From: Oceanirhabdus sp. W0125-5 | Lineage (GTDB): Bacteria > Bacillota > Clostridia > Clostridiales > Clostridiaceae | Direction of reading: 5' to 3' | Length of the DNA: 64,000 nucleotides | Assembly: GCF_027938815.1 (NCBI RefSeq) | Contig: NZ_CP115913.1 | Coordinates: forward strand, 4,870,001 to 4,934,000 | Shown here: positions 44,430 to 52,764 of the stretch, piece after piece | Layout: each line of letters starts with the position of its first letter | Numbering within the stretch: position 1 is the first letter of the stretch | Program-made: the position numbers and the translations under genes | The notes under the pieces: model-generated | The model's database searches: none | Told to the model about the DNA's origin: nothing | The model's input: the letters and a program-made list of their open reading frames with translations, nothing else

Positions 44430-44583
44430 TTTTATCCCCCCAAACTGAATATAATACCTTAATTTTATCAAAGATTTAATCACATAAAAAGGATTTTATG
44501 GTTAATCATAGAACTAAAGCTATAACTAGGTAAGTTTTTTTACACAATTGCTTCAATATAATACTGATGGGGAGGGTTTTATA

Positions 44584-45051
44584 ATGAAAGAAATTACGGT
44601 AAGAATTTTAACGGCTGCTGATATAGATATGTTATGTGATTTTGAGGAGAATGCTCGAATTACTGAGCCTGATATCTGGATGGAAGATTTCAATAAAGAA
44701 GATTTTAGATCTAAGTTACTGTCTTTAGATATTGATACTATGATGAATAATAAGATATTTATAGCTCTAGAAAATAATAAGATAGTTGGCAGATGTGACC
44801 TTATGTTAATGACAAGTCTAATGGATTTTTATAAATCAGGTTATATAGATTGGATTTATATTCTAAAAAATAAACGTGGCTCTGGAATTGCACATTCTTT
44901 AATTTATTATATTGAAAACTATTTAAAAAGTGAAGATTATAAATATTATTATCTATTTACTGCAAGTAACGATCAAGCACAGAAATTTTACCACAGTCAA
45001 AATAGATCATTTAACATTTCTATTAAAGAAATTGCAGAGAAAGATTTATAA
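44584..45051 (+). CDS. GNAT family N-acetyltransferase
   Basis: About 155 residues (ATG 44584 after GGGGAGG). GNAT fold with the acetyl-CoA binding part KNKRGSGIAHSLIYYIENY and a C-terminal FYHSQNRSFNISIKE. No close relation to the minus-strand GNAT at 43992. Its substrate is unknown. Directly followed by a GGGGACGGTTCATT repeat. Confidence 0.82.
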   Translation: MKEITVRILTAADIDMLCDFEENARITEPDIWMEDFNKEDFRSKLLSLDIDTMMNNKIFIALENNKIVGRCDLMLMTSLMDFYKSGYIDWIYILKNKRGSGIAHSLIYYIENYLKSEDYKYYYLFTASNDQAQKFYHSQNRSFNISIKEIAEKDL

Positions 45052-45056
45052 CACTT

Positions 45057-45141
45057 GGGGACGGTTCATTAATTTCTCTAATAAGTTTGTCCGAATTATA
45101 ACATTGGACATAGCTTTAGAAAATATTTATGAACCGTCCCC
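45057..45141. repeat. GGGGACGGTTCATT repeat bounded by inverted ends
   Basis: Left end GGGGACGGTTCATTAATTT (45057-45075), right end GAACCGTCCCC (45131-45141), inner hairpin TTTGTCC / TGGACA. The same terminal sequence is found at 9886 (degenerate), 19481 and 21400. It lies between two convergent genes. Confidence 0.8.
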
Positions 45142-45147
45142 TTCACA

Positions 45148-45552
45148 CTAATTAATCAACAGATACAAATCACTATCTTCCTCGTTAATTCTATTTACAA
45201 CAACTTTTAATGTTTCTCTACATTCATTTTTAAATAAATTCTTTGATTTTTTTATTTTTGAACTAACATTATATTTCCTATGAAATTCTAAAAATTTATT
45301 ACTTACGCTCCCCATTTCTTCTATATAATGCTTAGCTTTATTTCTAACCCTCTCATCAGCATGGTTTAATAAATTAGGATATAAAAATCTATCCTCACTA
45401 TTCAAATGAATTTTTAATACTCCCGCTAATTTACTTATATTCTTAGATATATTCATTGAATTTTCATCAATATTTCCATTCATCTCTTTTAATATTTCAT
45501 TGATTATTATTTTAATATCATTATGTTGTCTTTTTAAATTTGCTGTATTCAT
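45148..45552 (-). CDS. hemerythrin-like (HHE) domain protein
   Basis: 134 residues, all helical. It shows the HHE pattern for a di-iron site: His in RQHNDI (first helix), H-x3-E in HLNSEDRFLYP (second), His in FLEFHRKY (third) and an acidic end (NEEDSDLY). Such proteins bind O2, NO or iron; short members often take part in nitrosative or oxidative stress. A perfect palindrome in front of the gene (45635-45660) supports control by a CRP/FNR-type regulator. AGGAGGAG ribosome site. Confidence 0.82.
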   Translation of the reverse strand: MNTANLKRQHNDIKIIINEILKEMNGNIDENSMNISKNISKLAGVLKIHLNSEDRFLYPNLLNHADERVRNKAKHYIEEMGSVSNKFLEFHRKYNVSSKIKKSKNLFKNECRETLKVVVNRINEEDSDLYLLIN

Positions 45553-45634
45553 TTTTCTCCTCCTATAATAAAAAACTATTTCTTTATGTACTTTATTAAT
45601 TCATCTGTTTCTATTATATATTGAACTCACATTC

Positions 45635-45660
45635 ATAGCTGTAACTCACGTTACAGCTAT
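45635..45660. promoter_or_regulatory. perfect palindrome between divergent genes, operator candidate
   Basis: ATAGCTGTAAC-TCAC-GTTACAGCTAT: 11-base arms with a 4-base spacer, no T run, midway between the divergent hemerythrin (45552) and M28 peptidase (45767) genes. The core GTAAC-N4-GTTAC is the kind of site expected for CRP/FNR-family regulators; I recall HcpR sites of this form in Clostridia, linked to nitrosative stress, but have not checked. Confidence 0.65.
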
Positions 45661-45766
45661 TGATATATTATAATAGTATAAAACATAAAAATAACCCATT
45701 TAACTTGAAAATATTGTAAAATAAGTATATAAGAAAAAATATTATTTCTATGTGGGGGAAAAGTAT

Positions 45767-47224
45767 ATGTTAAATAAGAAATCAAAAATGTTATGTATTG
45801 TTTATTCTCTACTATTAACATCATCATTATTTATTGGATGCGGCAACTCAACAGTTAATGAAAAGGTTAACAACAAGAAAAATATTATAGCTGATACACA
45901 GAAAAATAGTGATGATACTAAAGAAGTATTTGAAAATTTGAATGAGGATATTGATGGGGACTTAATGCTTGGTACCATCAAGGAGTTAGCTTCTGAAAAA
46001 TACGATGGGAGATTAACAGGAACTGAAGGTAATAAATTGGCAACTGAATATATCAGAAATCAATTTAATGAACTAGGCCTTGATACATTAGAAGGAGTGG
46101 ATGAGTATTTTCAATATTATGATCAGACAGTAGCTTATTTAAAATGGCTCCCTAAAATGAATATTCTTAATAAAAATGGTGAAATAATAAAGGAATTAAA
46201 ATTTTTAAAAGATTTTAATGTAAAAGCAAATGCTGATTTTAAGATATCAGGAACAGTTAAAGGTGAAATTATCTCCTTAAAAGATATAAAAGAATTCAAT
46301 AATAATAAAGAGGATTTACAAGGAAAAATTGCAATTATTCCTTATAATCTTTTTAGAAATCAAACTGTCCAAGAATTTTTCACAAGTGGAGATTCAAAAG
46401 CTTTAGGTGTAATTCGTGAAAATTCTTTCAGAAATGAAGAAGAATATTCATTTTTTAAAAATGTTCATTTTTATGAAGGAAAGGATGAGTACAGAAATAA
46501 AGAGCTTCCTATGTTTGCTGATGCTGATATGGATGCTATTAATATATTGATAGAAGAAGGAAAAAAAGGTAACCTGGTGGAACTAAGTTTTGAATATAAT
46601 ATTGAAGAAAAAACTATAGCAAATGTTATAGGCGTAATTCCTGGAACTGATGAGGATTTGAAGGATGATTATTTAATCATAAGTGGTCATTTTGATCATA
46701 CAGGAAACAATTTTAATGGTACTTATAATCCTGGAGCATCAGATAATGCCTCAGGTATTGCAAGTATGATAGAAATTGCTAGAACTATAAAATATAACAA
46801 TATACCTCCTAGAAGACCTATATTATTTATAGCCTTCAATGGTGAAGAAAATGGATTGTGTGGTTCTAGATTTTTTGCTTCTAATTCTGGATTAGATATG
46901 AAAAAAGTGACAATGATTAATATTGATATGATAGCCAACAATTCTAATGGCCCGCTATATATTGGTGCTGTTTCTATGTCTCAATTAGCTAAAGATTTAA
47001 TTAAAATTGCTAAAGATATGGATATACCTTATAAGCTAGACTTAGTAAAATATTATAGTGATCACACACATATTCAAACTGAAGGTGGTGAAGCAGTTTC
47101 TTTAGTTGAACTTGAACAAGAAGAATATCATACTCCAAATGATACCATTGATGTGATAGAAAAAGCCGACCTTGAACAAGTAGTAGCATTAGTACTTCGC
47201 TATATTAGTGATAACGCATTCTAA
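45767..47224 (+). CDS. M28 family metallopeptidase, lipoprotein
   Basis: About 485 residues; ATG 45767 with GGGGG upstream (the GTG at 45752 belongs to that site). The signal ends with lipobox FIGC. The zinc ligands and catalytic residues of the aminopeptidase fold are all present: SGHFDHTG (His, then Asp), GASDNASG (Asp), FNGEENG (Glu-Glu), NIDMIANN (Asp) and QEEYHTPND (His). A protease-associated-type insert (about 130-210) precedes the catalytic domain. It would cleave N-terminal residues from peptides outside the membrane. It shares a divergent control region with the hemerythrin gene. Confidence 0.93.
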   Translation: MLNKKSKMLCIVYSLLLTSSLFIGCGNSTVNEKVNNKKNIIADTQKNSDDTKEVFENLNEDIDGDLMLGTIKELASEKYDGRLTGTEGNKLATEYIRNQFNELGLDTLEGVDEYFQYYDQTVAYLKWLPKMNILNKNGEIIKELKFLKDFNVKANADFKISGTVKGEIISLKDIKEFNNNKEDLQGKIAIIPYNLFRNQTVQEFFTSGDSKALGVIRENSFRNEEEYSFFKNVHFYEGKDEYRNKELPMFADADMDAINILIEEGKKGNLVELSFEYNIEEKTIANVIGVIPGTDEDLKDDYLIISGHFDHTGNNFNGTYNPGASDNASGIASMIEIARTIKYNNIPPRRPILFIAFNGEENGLCGSRFFASNSGLDMKKVTMINIDMIANNSNGPLYIGAVSMSQLAKDLIKIAKDMDIPYKLDLVKYYSDHTHIQTEGGEAVSLVELEQEEYHTPNDTIDVIEKADLEQVVALVLRYISDNAF

Positions 47225-47296
47225 TAGATTCTGAAACTAGTATATGAGCAGCACAGAGACCGCAGTGACTCTTAGATTGGACTTTTTCAACAGACT

Positions 47297-47338
47297 GAGG
47301 AAGGGTTCATGAGATTAATATCCCATGAACCCTTCCTC
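47297..47338. terminator. strong hairpin between convergent genes
   Basis: GAGGAAGGGTTCATG pairs perfectly with CATGAACCCTTCCTC. It lies between the M28 peptidase gene and the convergent gene at 47350, so it serves both. T-rich sequence follows on the plus strand, A-rich on the other. Confidence 0.8.
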
Positions 47339-47349
47339 TTAGCCCTCAA

Positions 47350-47934
47350 TTAATAATACTTTATACAAAAGTTTGCAGCGTTTATTAAACGCTTTCTTGA
47401 AATTAGCTTTCCTTTATTGATTTCTCTTTCTTCACATAACCCAGTGTATATATCCCAAAACACTACCTTTTCTAGCTCTTTTATCTCTTTATTAAATACT
47501 GAAAATTCATCTATCAAAGATACTAAAATATTATCATTTCTTATATCTTTGTACTTATCATAATACTTCAATATTATTAGTCTCTTATTCTTCTTATCAA
47601 TTCCATAAGGTAATTCAATAGCAAACACTCTCATCCTCTTTTTCTTATTTAACATCTCAACATCAATAGGTATATCAAAGTTAAAAAAGACTTCTCTAAA
47701 AATATCTGTATACTGTTCTTTTGATAATTTTATAAAATTAATGAGGAATCTTTCACAGATTTTGTTTCTTATTTTTCTTTTAAAATATTCATTAATAAAT
47801 TGATCATTATTTAATTTGCTGCTGTTTATCAATATTCTTTTGAAGTCTCCTATTCCTCTTCCAAAATATATATTTCCTTTTGGTTTAACTAATTTATCAA
47901 AAGCAAGTATGAATCTATATCCATCTACTCTCAA
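47350..47934 (-). CDS. protein of unknown function
   Basis: 194 residues, soluble and basic, no signal peptide or recognised motif. The segment GIDKKNKRLIILKYYDKYKD sits in the second half. The start is TTG at 47934 with TAGGAG 7 bases upstream. The 200 bases between it and the next gene hold a short open stretch (to 48016) whose product, ILHASEYHYICYGGTSKAS, overlaps the 3' end of that gene in another frame; it may be a remnant. Confidence 0.5.
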   Translation of the reverse strand: MRVDGYRFILAFDKLVKPKGNIYFGRGIGDFKRILINSSKLNNDQFINEYFKRKIRNKICERFLINFIKLSKEQYTDIFREVFFNFDIPIDVEMLNKKKRMRVFAIELPYGIDKKNKRLIILKYYDKYKDIRNDNILVSLIDEFSVFNKEIKELEKVVFWDIYTGLCEEREINKGKLISRKRLINAANFCIKYY

Positions 47935-48134
47935 GAAAAGCTCCTAAATATTGATTCATACCATTATATTTAATTTATAATTGATTTATTCTTAATTAAT
48001 TAAAATTTTTCATATTTATAGATATTTTCTTAAATAATTACTTGCCTTGCTTGTCCCGCCATAACATATATAATGATATTCTGAAGCATGAAGAATATCC
48101 CCCTCATTTATTCTCTCTTCTTTATTCTTTAACC

Positions 48135-48845
48135 TTAAATTTTCTCTGTTGTTATATATAAATCTTTCTCTCCTAATGCACTATTTATAACTAACTTAGC
48201 AGTAACTTTCATCTTTCCTTTTGTACTTGAAGTAATATAACTCTTAAATACTTCACCCTCTTCTTTTAACTCTCCATTATTATTAAATATTATAGTATTC
48301 TCATATTTGTACTCTTCTCTTTCTATATCTTCTCTTCTTAACTCTTTTATATATTCTATGTCCTTATTATTAATATACTCATCCATGAATTCATCTATTA
48401 AGGAAGCAAATACATAATTATACCATGGTAATTCATTTACTAATTTACCATCAATGTGATAATCATTGAATAATGAATCTCTTTTGACAGGAATGGTAGC
48501 AATTAAACTCCATAGTTTATAATCTTCACTTAGAGGTGTACATCCCTTCTTCATAATATAATAGTTAATATCTACCCTCCCCCTAAACATACGAGTTTTA
48601 AGATTAAATGGCTCGTTATCAAAGTGTCTATTTTTAAAATAACCATCAATTATCACAACTTCGTATTCATTACCATCAGCATGTATCTTAATATTTTCAA
48701 TTAGTGGATGAACATTTTCCCCAATCTTTTTCATATATTTTCTATCAAATTGAATATTTAAATCATGCATTATAAATAATCCAAACATAAATATAACAAT
48801 TCCACCACAAACAAATATCCACCATCTATCTAGTATTTTTTTCAT
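48135..48845 (-). CDS. membrane-anchored protein, tandem paralogue 1
   Basis: About 236 residues (ATG 48845, MKKILDRWW, after GAGGTGGGG). One N-terminal membrane segment, then an outer domain with IENIKIHADGNEYEVVIIDG and a C-terminal strand region ending KDLYITTEKI. Nearly all of these segments also occur in the gene directly upstream (48897), so the two arose by tandem duplication. Function unknown. Confidence 0.7.
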   Translation of the reverse strand: MKKILDRWWIFVCGGIVIFMFGLFIMHDLNIQFDRKYMKKIGENVHPLIENIKIHADGNEYEVVIIDGYFKNRHFDNEPFNLKTRMFRGRVDINYYIMKKGCTPLSEDYKLWSLIATIPVKRDSLFNDYHIDGKLVNELPWYNYVFASLIDEFMDEYINNKDIEYIKELRREDIEREEYKYENTIIFNNNGELKEEGEVFKSYITSSTKGKMKVTAKLVINSALGEKDLYITTEKI

Positions 48846-48896
48846 CTTCCCCACCTCTGAATTTTTCAAAAACAAATTCTTATAAGAATCTGTTTT

Positions 48897-49634
48897 TTAA
48901 TCATTATTTTTAATTCTTTCTGTTGTTATATATAAATCCTTATCTCCCTTTAAACTTTCAATCACTAGTCTTGCATTAACTTTTATTTTCTCCTCATTAA
49001 CTATTGAAGTATAAGTAAGTAAAAGTTCTCCGCCCCCTTCTACTTGTCCTTTATCTGAAAATACTATAGTGTTTTCACACTTATAATCTTGTCTTTCAAA
49101 ATTATTACAACTCCATCCAGTATACCTTTCCTTATCACTATCCTCTAAATAATCATCAATAAAATTCCGTATAAAATTATGATAAATTTGATGGTAAAAG
49201 ATGTTTTCATTTATGGCTTTTCCATCAATATGATACTCACTTAATACGGAATCTCTCTTGACAGGAATAATTAAATAAAAACACCATAGGTTATAGTCCT
49301 CATCTAAAGGTTCACATCCTTTTTTCAATATATAATAGTTAATAACTGCCCGCCCCTCGAACATACGTGTTTTAAAATTTAACCTTTCATTATCATAACG
49401 TACATTTTTAAACTCTCCATCAATTATTACAACCTCATATTCATTACCGTCTGCATGTATCTTAATATTTTCAATAATAGGATTAACATTATTTCCTACT
49501 TTTTTCATATATTCCTCACCTGTTATAGTCTGTTTAATAGTCATACTAAGATCACTGGCAATCATTAACAAAACAAGAAAAATTGCTATTCCCCAACAAA
49601 TAAAAATCCACCATCTATCTAGTATTTTTTTCAT
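48897..49634 (-). CDS. membrane-anchored protein, tandem paralogue 2
   Basis: About 245 residues (ATG 49634 after GAGGTG). Same layout as the downstream gene: MKKILDRWWIF anchor, NPIIENIKIHADGNEYEVV, DLYITTERI near the end. The two genes are separated by 51 bases and probably form one transcript. Confidence 0.7.
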   Translation of the reverse strand: MKKILDRWWIFICWGIAIFLVLLMIASDLSMTIKQTITGEEYMKKVGNNVNPIIENIKIHADGNEYEVVIIDGEFKNVRYDNERLNFKTRMFEGRAVINYYILKKGCEPLDEDYNLWCFYLIIPVKRDSVLSEYHIDGKAINENIFYHQIYHNFIRNFIDDYLEDSDKERYTGWSCNNFERQDYKCENTIVFSDKGQVEGGGELLLTYTSIVNEEKIKVNARLVIESLKGDKDLYITTERIKNND

Positions 49635-49746
49635 TCTATACACCTCTTATTTTCTCACTGTAAGTTAATGCAATATAGTATATTCATTCCTTTTTCTTAT
49701 ATATATACCATAATTATACACAACATGTTATTCTATGTAAAACAAA

Positions 49747-49766
49747 AAGCACTGAGAACAGTGCTT
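49747..49766 (-). terminator. hairpin downstream of tnpA
   Basis: AAGCACTG / CAGTGCTT with a 4-base loop beyond the repeat that follows tnpA. It is flanked by an A run on the plus strand, a T run on the minus strand. Confidence 0.6.
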
Positions 49767-49795
49767 AACGTAAAGTATTAAATTTATACTACAAT

Positions 49796-49913
49796 GTTTC
49801 ATTCCAAATGAAACGAGTAAACTCCTATTGTTCAAGGAACAACAAGATTAAGATTTCTCGAAGAGAAATGTCCATCATTCTACATTCTACATTCTCAATT
49901 ATCCATTATCATT
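49796..49913 (-). repeat. multi-hairpin dispersed repeat, copy C
   Basis: On the minus strand it starts at the tnpA stop codon with a tail ATGGATAATTGAGAATG, then hairpins ATTTCTC / GAGAAAT (49853-49869), TTGTTC / GGAACAA (49828-49842), GAGTAAACTC (49815-49824) and GTTTCATT / AATGAAAC (49796-49814). The order agrees with the copy at 53532; the first and last stems have different sequences but stay paired. Confidence 0.7.
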
Positions 49914-50524
49914 TAAGCTCCAGTCTTCTTAAATAAATCTAAAGTTTCTTTTCTTATCCTGAGAGCTTTTTGACTTCTATTACCATATAGTTTACTTGAA
50001 AAATCTGTGATTATAGATAAAACATCTTCAAGTAATTCTTCTTCATACTCTTTATCTTCTGAGTGATTAATAACTTCAATTTCTACATTATAGATATCAC
50101 ATAATTTAGCAATAATTTCATAACCAAATCTTATTATTCTATCTTTATAATTAACTACTATTCTATCAATTTCTTCAGCACATATAAGTTCTATAAGTTC
50201 ATCAAGACCTTTCTTTTTATAATTCAATCCACTTCCTAAATCTTGAATTATCTTAAACTGGTATCCCTTTGCAATACAGTACTGAGATACATTATTAACT
50301 TGATTTTTTAACTCTTCACTCATATCCTTAGAAGAAACTCTACAATACCCTACAGTAATTTTTACATTGTGTCTTCTGTTTCTTAGCTTTATAAGATCAT
50401 TTTTATCATACCTTCTATGTTTACCGCTTGTTCTATGAGGAATAAGCTTCCCTTCTTTTTCCCATCTTCTCATTGTGGAAATTGAAACACCTAAATATTC
50501 ACTAGCTTCACTTACACTTAACAC
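49913..50524 (-). CDS. tnpA: IS607-type serine recombinase TnpA
   Basis: 203 residues. The N-terminal MerR-like HTH (SVSEASEYLGVSISTMRRWEKEGKL, then HRRYDKNDL) is followed by a small serine-recombinase catalytic domain with the serine in YCRVSSKD and a conserved DLGSGLNYKKKGL part. This is the IS607 arrangement. The start is GTG at 50524, with a modest GGTGG site. The reading frame is complete, so the enzyme could be active. A C-terminal remnant of a second such gene lies at 52191-52472. Confidence 0.9.
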   Translation of the reverse strand: MLSVSEASEYLGVSISTMRRWEKEGKLIPHRTSGKHRRYDKNDLIKLRNRRHNVKITVGYCRVSSKDMSEELKNQVNNVSQYCIAKGYQFKIIQDLGSGLNYKKKGLDELIELICAEEIDRIVVNYKDRIIRFGYEIIAKLCDIYNVEIEVINHSEDKEYEEELLEDVLSIITDFSSKLYGNRSQKALRIRKETLDLFKKTGA

Positions 50525-50544
50525 AAAACCACCTGATTTCTAAA

Positions 50545-50788
50545 ACCGTAACAAATAGCAACATGCACTATCATTAAGGTTTTTCACTTTATTGGAATAA
50601 TAAAGCGGTAGTATCACAGGATTCAACCACTAGGATAGCACTGCTAAATCTCACTTTGCCTTTACTATTCAAATTTCCTAGTAAAGTTCTATAAGATTAT
50701 GGGAGTTACCCATTCCTAAAATATATTATCCACCAAAGCCTTTCCAACCAGGTGTACTTTGGCAGTATAAATCTATTTTTAGTTATTG
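50545..50788 (-). ncRNA. putative omega RNA of the IS607 tnpB
   Basis: The 240 bases directly after the tnpB stop, on the same strand, contain no frame but several hairpins, among them CCAAAG...CTTTGG early and a GGTTGAATCC...CTACCGCTTT part near the end. Omega RNAs that guide TnpB lie in exactly this position, overlapping the element's end. A guide would then be read out past about 50545. Assigned by place and structure only. Confidence 0.5.
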
Positions 50789-52228
50789 TTAACTTGCTAT
50801 GCCTAATAATTTTTTCCTAAGAATTAACCACAAATCAGGCTTTTCACCTACCTTTCTTTTTATATTTTTATTTATAACAGACCATTTTTTCCATTCATTA
50901 TATTCGTTAAATTTTTCTTTATCATCTATCAATTTATCTACTAATAATTTTGGCACCCTTTCTTTAAACTCATAACTTCTTCTTGCTATAACCATTGCTG
51001 CTCCATTATGAACAACCATTCCATATTGATGACAATACTTATATAAGCCTATCTTGCTTGTAAATTGTGGTTTAACCTTAACTATTTCTACACCTTCACG
51101 AATACATGATAATTCAAGCATAGTAAGGAGTTTACTGTATATGAATTGATGTTTAATTCTAGCGAATTTACAATGTACATCCTTATCATTCTTAAACTTT
51201 AAATCTTCAACAGCAATTCCACATCCATAAGTCTTTGCAATCAATATCACTTGTTTAGCAAGTTCACCACACAAATTTTCACGTCTATTACTTCTTGCAT
51301 ACTGTAATTCACCTTGTTTTAAGTAAGTATTCCATTTATAGTTACCTTGATTATCAATCATAGTTAATGCAAGACCATCTGGATTAGTATCTATACCAAT
51401 AATTCCATTATGTCCTGTGTATAGAGTGTCTACTTTGGGCAATTCAAAAGTAATGTGAGCATAATACTTGCCATTTTTTCTTATTACTTCTACTTGATAA
51501 GCTTCTCCCATTTGTAGATGATCTAAAAACATATCTCTATAATTATTTCCATTAATCTTACCAGTTTTCTTAGATAATTTTTGTGGTAAGTATATTTGTA
51601 CTTGAATCTTTATTGCTCTGTTGTTTTGAGTCTTTTCTAAGGTTGATATTTCTAAATAACTCATATCATTCTTAATAATTACTCTTAAATTTGGATTACC
51701 TTTTTTAGTTTTATCTCCTCTTGAATAGAATCTATTGTTTCTACAATCTTTCCATTCTTCATTACTTATTAAGCCTTTACATCTTCTTAAAAGCATATCT
51801 TTGCCACCAAATATTAAAGGTGGAATAGTCTTTTTATCTGAAAATGATTGAAAATAAGCTAACCTTCTTTTTCTCTTATCTAACTTACTCAACAAAGTAT
51901 TTTTCTTTTTACTTGATAAATTATCTTTCTTTAACTGTTTTTCAATAGTTTTTATTTTGGTTTTATAATTATCTATATTGTCTTTTAATAACTCCTTTTG
52001 CGATGCAATTATTTGTCTTGCATTTTCAACAGCATCTTTAACTTGACGTATATTTAAGCTATACTTTTTAGCGACTAATTTTTCTAAATCACCTTTTTTA
52101 ATCTCACCTTCAAGAAGTCTTTTAAAGGAAAATCTTATTGCAGTGCAAAAGACTAACATCATATGATCTATTATTGATTTATCTTCATCATTAAGATTTA
52201 TCAAAATTGCTCTCATTGTTGTTTTCAT
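50789..52228 (-). CDS. tnpB: TnpB RNA-guided nuclease-like protein (IS607/IS605 type)
   Basis: 479 residues. Long basic coiled N-terminal part, then the split RuvC-like nuclease: first Asp in IGIDTNPDGLALTMID (about 275), Glu in GIAVEDLKF (about 340). The last motif is unusual. Where canonical TnpB has a C-x2-C zinc knuckle and D-x-NAA, this protein reads PQFTSKIGLYKYCHQYG and VVHNGAAMVIARR, so the third acidic residue appears replaced by His and there is no zinc ribbon. This belongs to a known divergent TnpB-related branch whose nuclease activity needs checking. TnpB normally cuts a target given by omega RNA and so helps the element persist. The start is uncertain; no ribosome site, possibly coupled to the truncated tnpA. 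Confidence 0.88.
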   Translation of the reverse strand: MKTTMRAILINLNDEDKSIIDHMMLVFCTAIRFSFKRLLEGEIKKGDLEKLVAKKYSLNIRQVKDAVENARQIIASQKELLKDNIDNYKTKIKTIEKQLKKDNLSSKKKNTLLSKLDKRKRRLAYFQSFSDKKTIPPLIFGGKDMLLRRCKGLISNEEWKDCRNNRFYSRGDKTKKGNPNLRVIIKNDMSYLEISTLEKTQNNRAIKIQVQIYLPQKLSKKTGKINGNNYRDMFLDHLQMGEAYQVEVIRKNGKYYAHITFELPKVDTLYTGHNGIIGIDTNPDGLALTMIDNQGNYKWNTYLKQGELQYARSNRRENLCGELAKQVILIAKTYGCGIAVEDLKFKNDKDVHCKFARIKHQFIYSKLLTMLELSCIREGVEIVKVKPQFTSKIGLYKYCHQYGMVVHNGAAMVIARRSYEFKERVPKLLVDKLIDDKEKFNEYNEWKKWSVINKNIKRKVGEKPDLWLILRKKLLGIAS

Positions 52229-52472
52229 TAATTTCTTGCATCTGCCTTTCTTTTTCTAATTCATTAATAGTTTTCTTTAATTTTGATTCATCTCTTACTC
52301 CATATAGTCTATCACTAAAACAAGTAACCATACTTACTAAATCATTAACCATTTCTTCATTTGGTTCTAGTTTAGAATTTTGGACTATACCTTCAATATT
52401 TTCATTTAATGACTTAACAAACTCTTCAACATAATTATATCCAAACTTTGAAATTGTTATAGTTAGATTTTG
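52191..52472 (-). pseudogene. C-terminal remnant of a second IS607 tnpA
   Basis: An open frame with no start: ITISKFGYNYVEEFVKSL, then VNDLVSMVTCFSDRLYGVRD. It aligns by eye with the C-terminal half of the intact TnpA (RFGYEIIAKLCDIY and VLSIITDFSSKLYGNRS). The frame stops at 52191, inside tnpB, giving a 38-base overlap. Upstream the frame is closed and the DNA turns into a run of GTTACTATTTGTTACT repeats, so the 5' part was lost there. Confidence 0.8.
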
Positions 52473-52650
52473 TTACTAAGTGTTACTATTTGTTACTGTT
52501 TTTTGTAACTGTTGCTACCTCCATATTTTGAGTATGGACAGCAATTATCTAATGTATTCATTCCTAACTAAATAAATACAAAGAATAAAGATTAGAGAAG
52601 AAAGAATAAATACTGATACCTTTCAGCCTAGATGAAAGCTTAAAAATTAA

Positions 52651-52710
52651 TAACAATATAAAAAATATATTCTATATTTTTTATTTTAAAAATATAGAAT
52701 ATATTTTTTC
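52651..52710 (-). terminator. AT-rich hairpin after the BclA-like gene
   Basis: AAAAAATATATTCTATATTTTT is followed after a 7-base loop by its inverted copy and a T run. It is about 55 bases after the stop at 52765. All A/T, but the 20-base stem is nearly perfect. Confidence 0.7.
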
Positions 52711-52764
52711 TGACGCTAGGAAGAAAAATAACCTAATTTATTCTTTTTCCTCTATTCTTTAATT

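Larger units (their letters stand above)
49913..52498 (-). mobile_element. IS607-type region (tnpA, putative omega RNA, tnpB, tnpA remnant)
   Basis: Contains an intact tnpA, tnpB and, overlapping the 5' end of tnpB, the last 90 codons of a second tnpA. The overlap of tnpA stop and tnpB start is usual in IS607 elements, so the tnpB probably belongs to the truncated tnpA, and the intact tnpA to a different copy. CGTAACAAATAGCAAC (50547-50562) and GTTACTATTTGTTACTG (52482-52498) are inverted to each other and flank the tnpB part; they may be element ends or recombinase sites. Exact ends are not established. Confidence 0.65.

Noticed and set aside
47297..47338. Copy of the GGGGACGGTTCATT repeat
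   Set aside because: It contains GGGTTCATG, but the rest of the arms differ; it is an ordinary strong terminator hairpin.
48016..48140. Short open stretch overlapping the 3' end of the gene at 48135
   Set aside because: The product has a protein-like look but no start or ribosome site and too little sequence to identify; mentioned only as a possible remnant.
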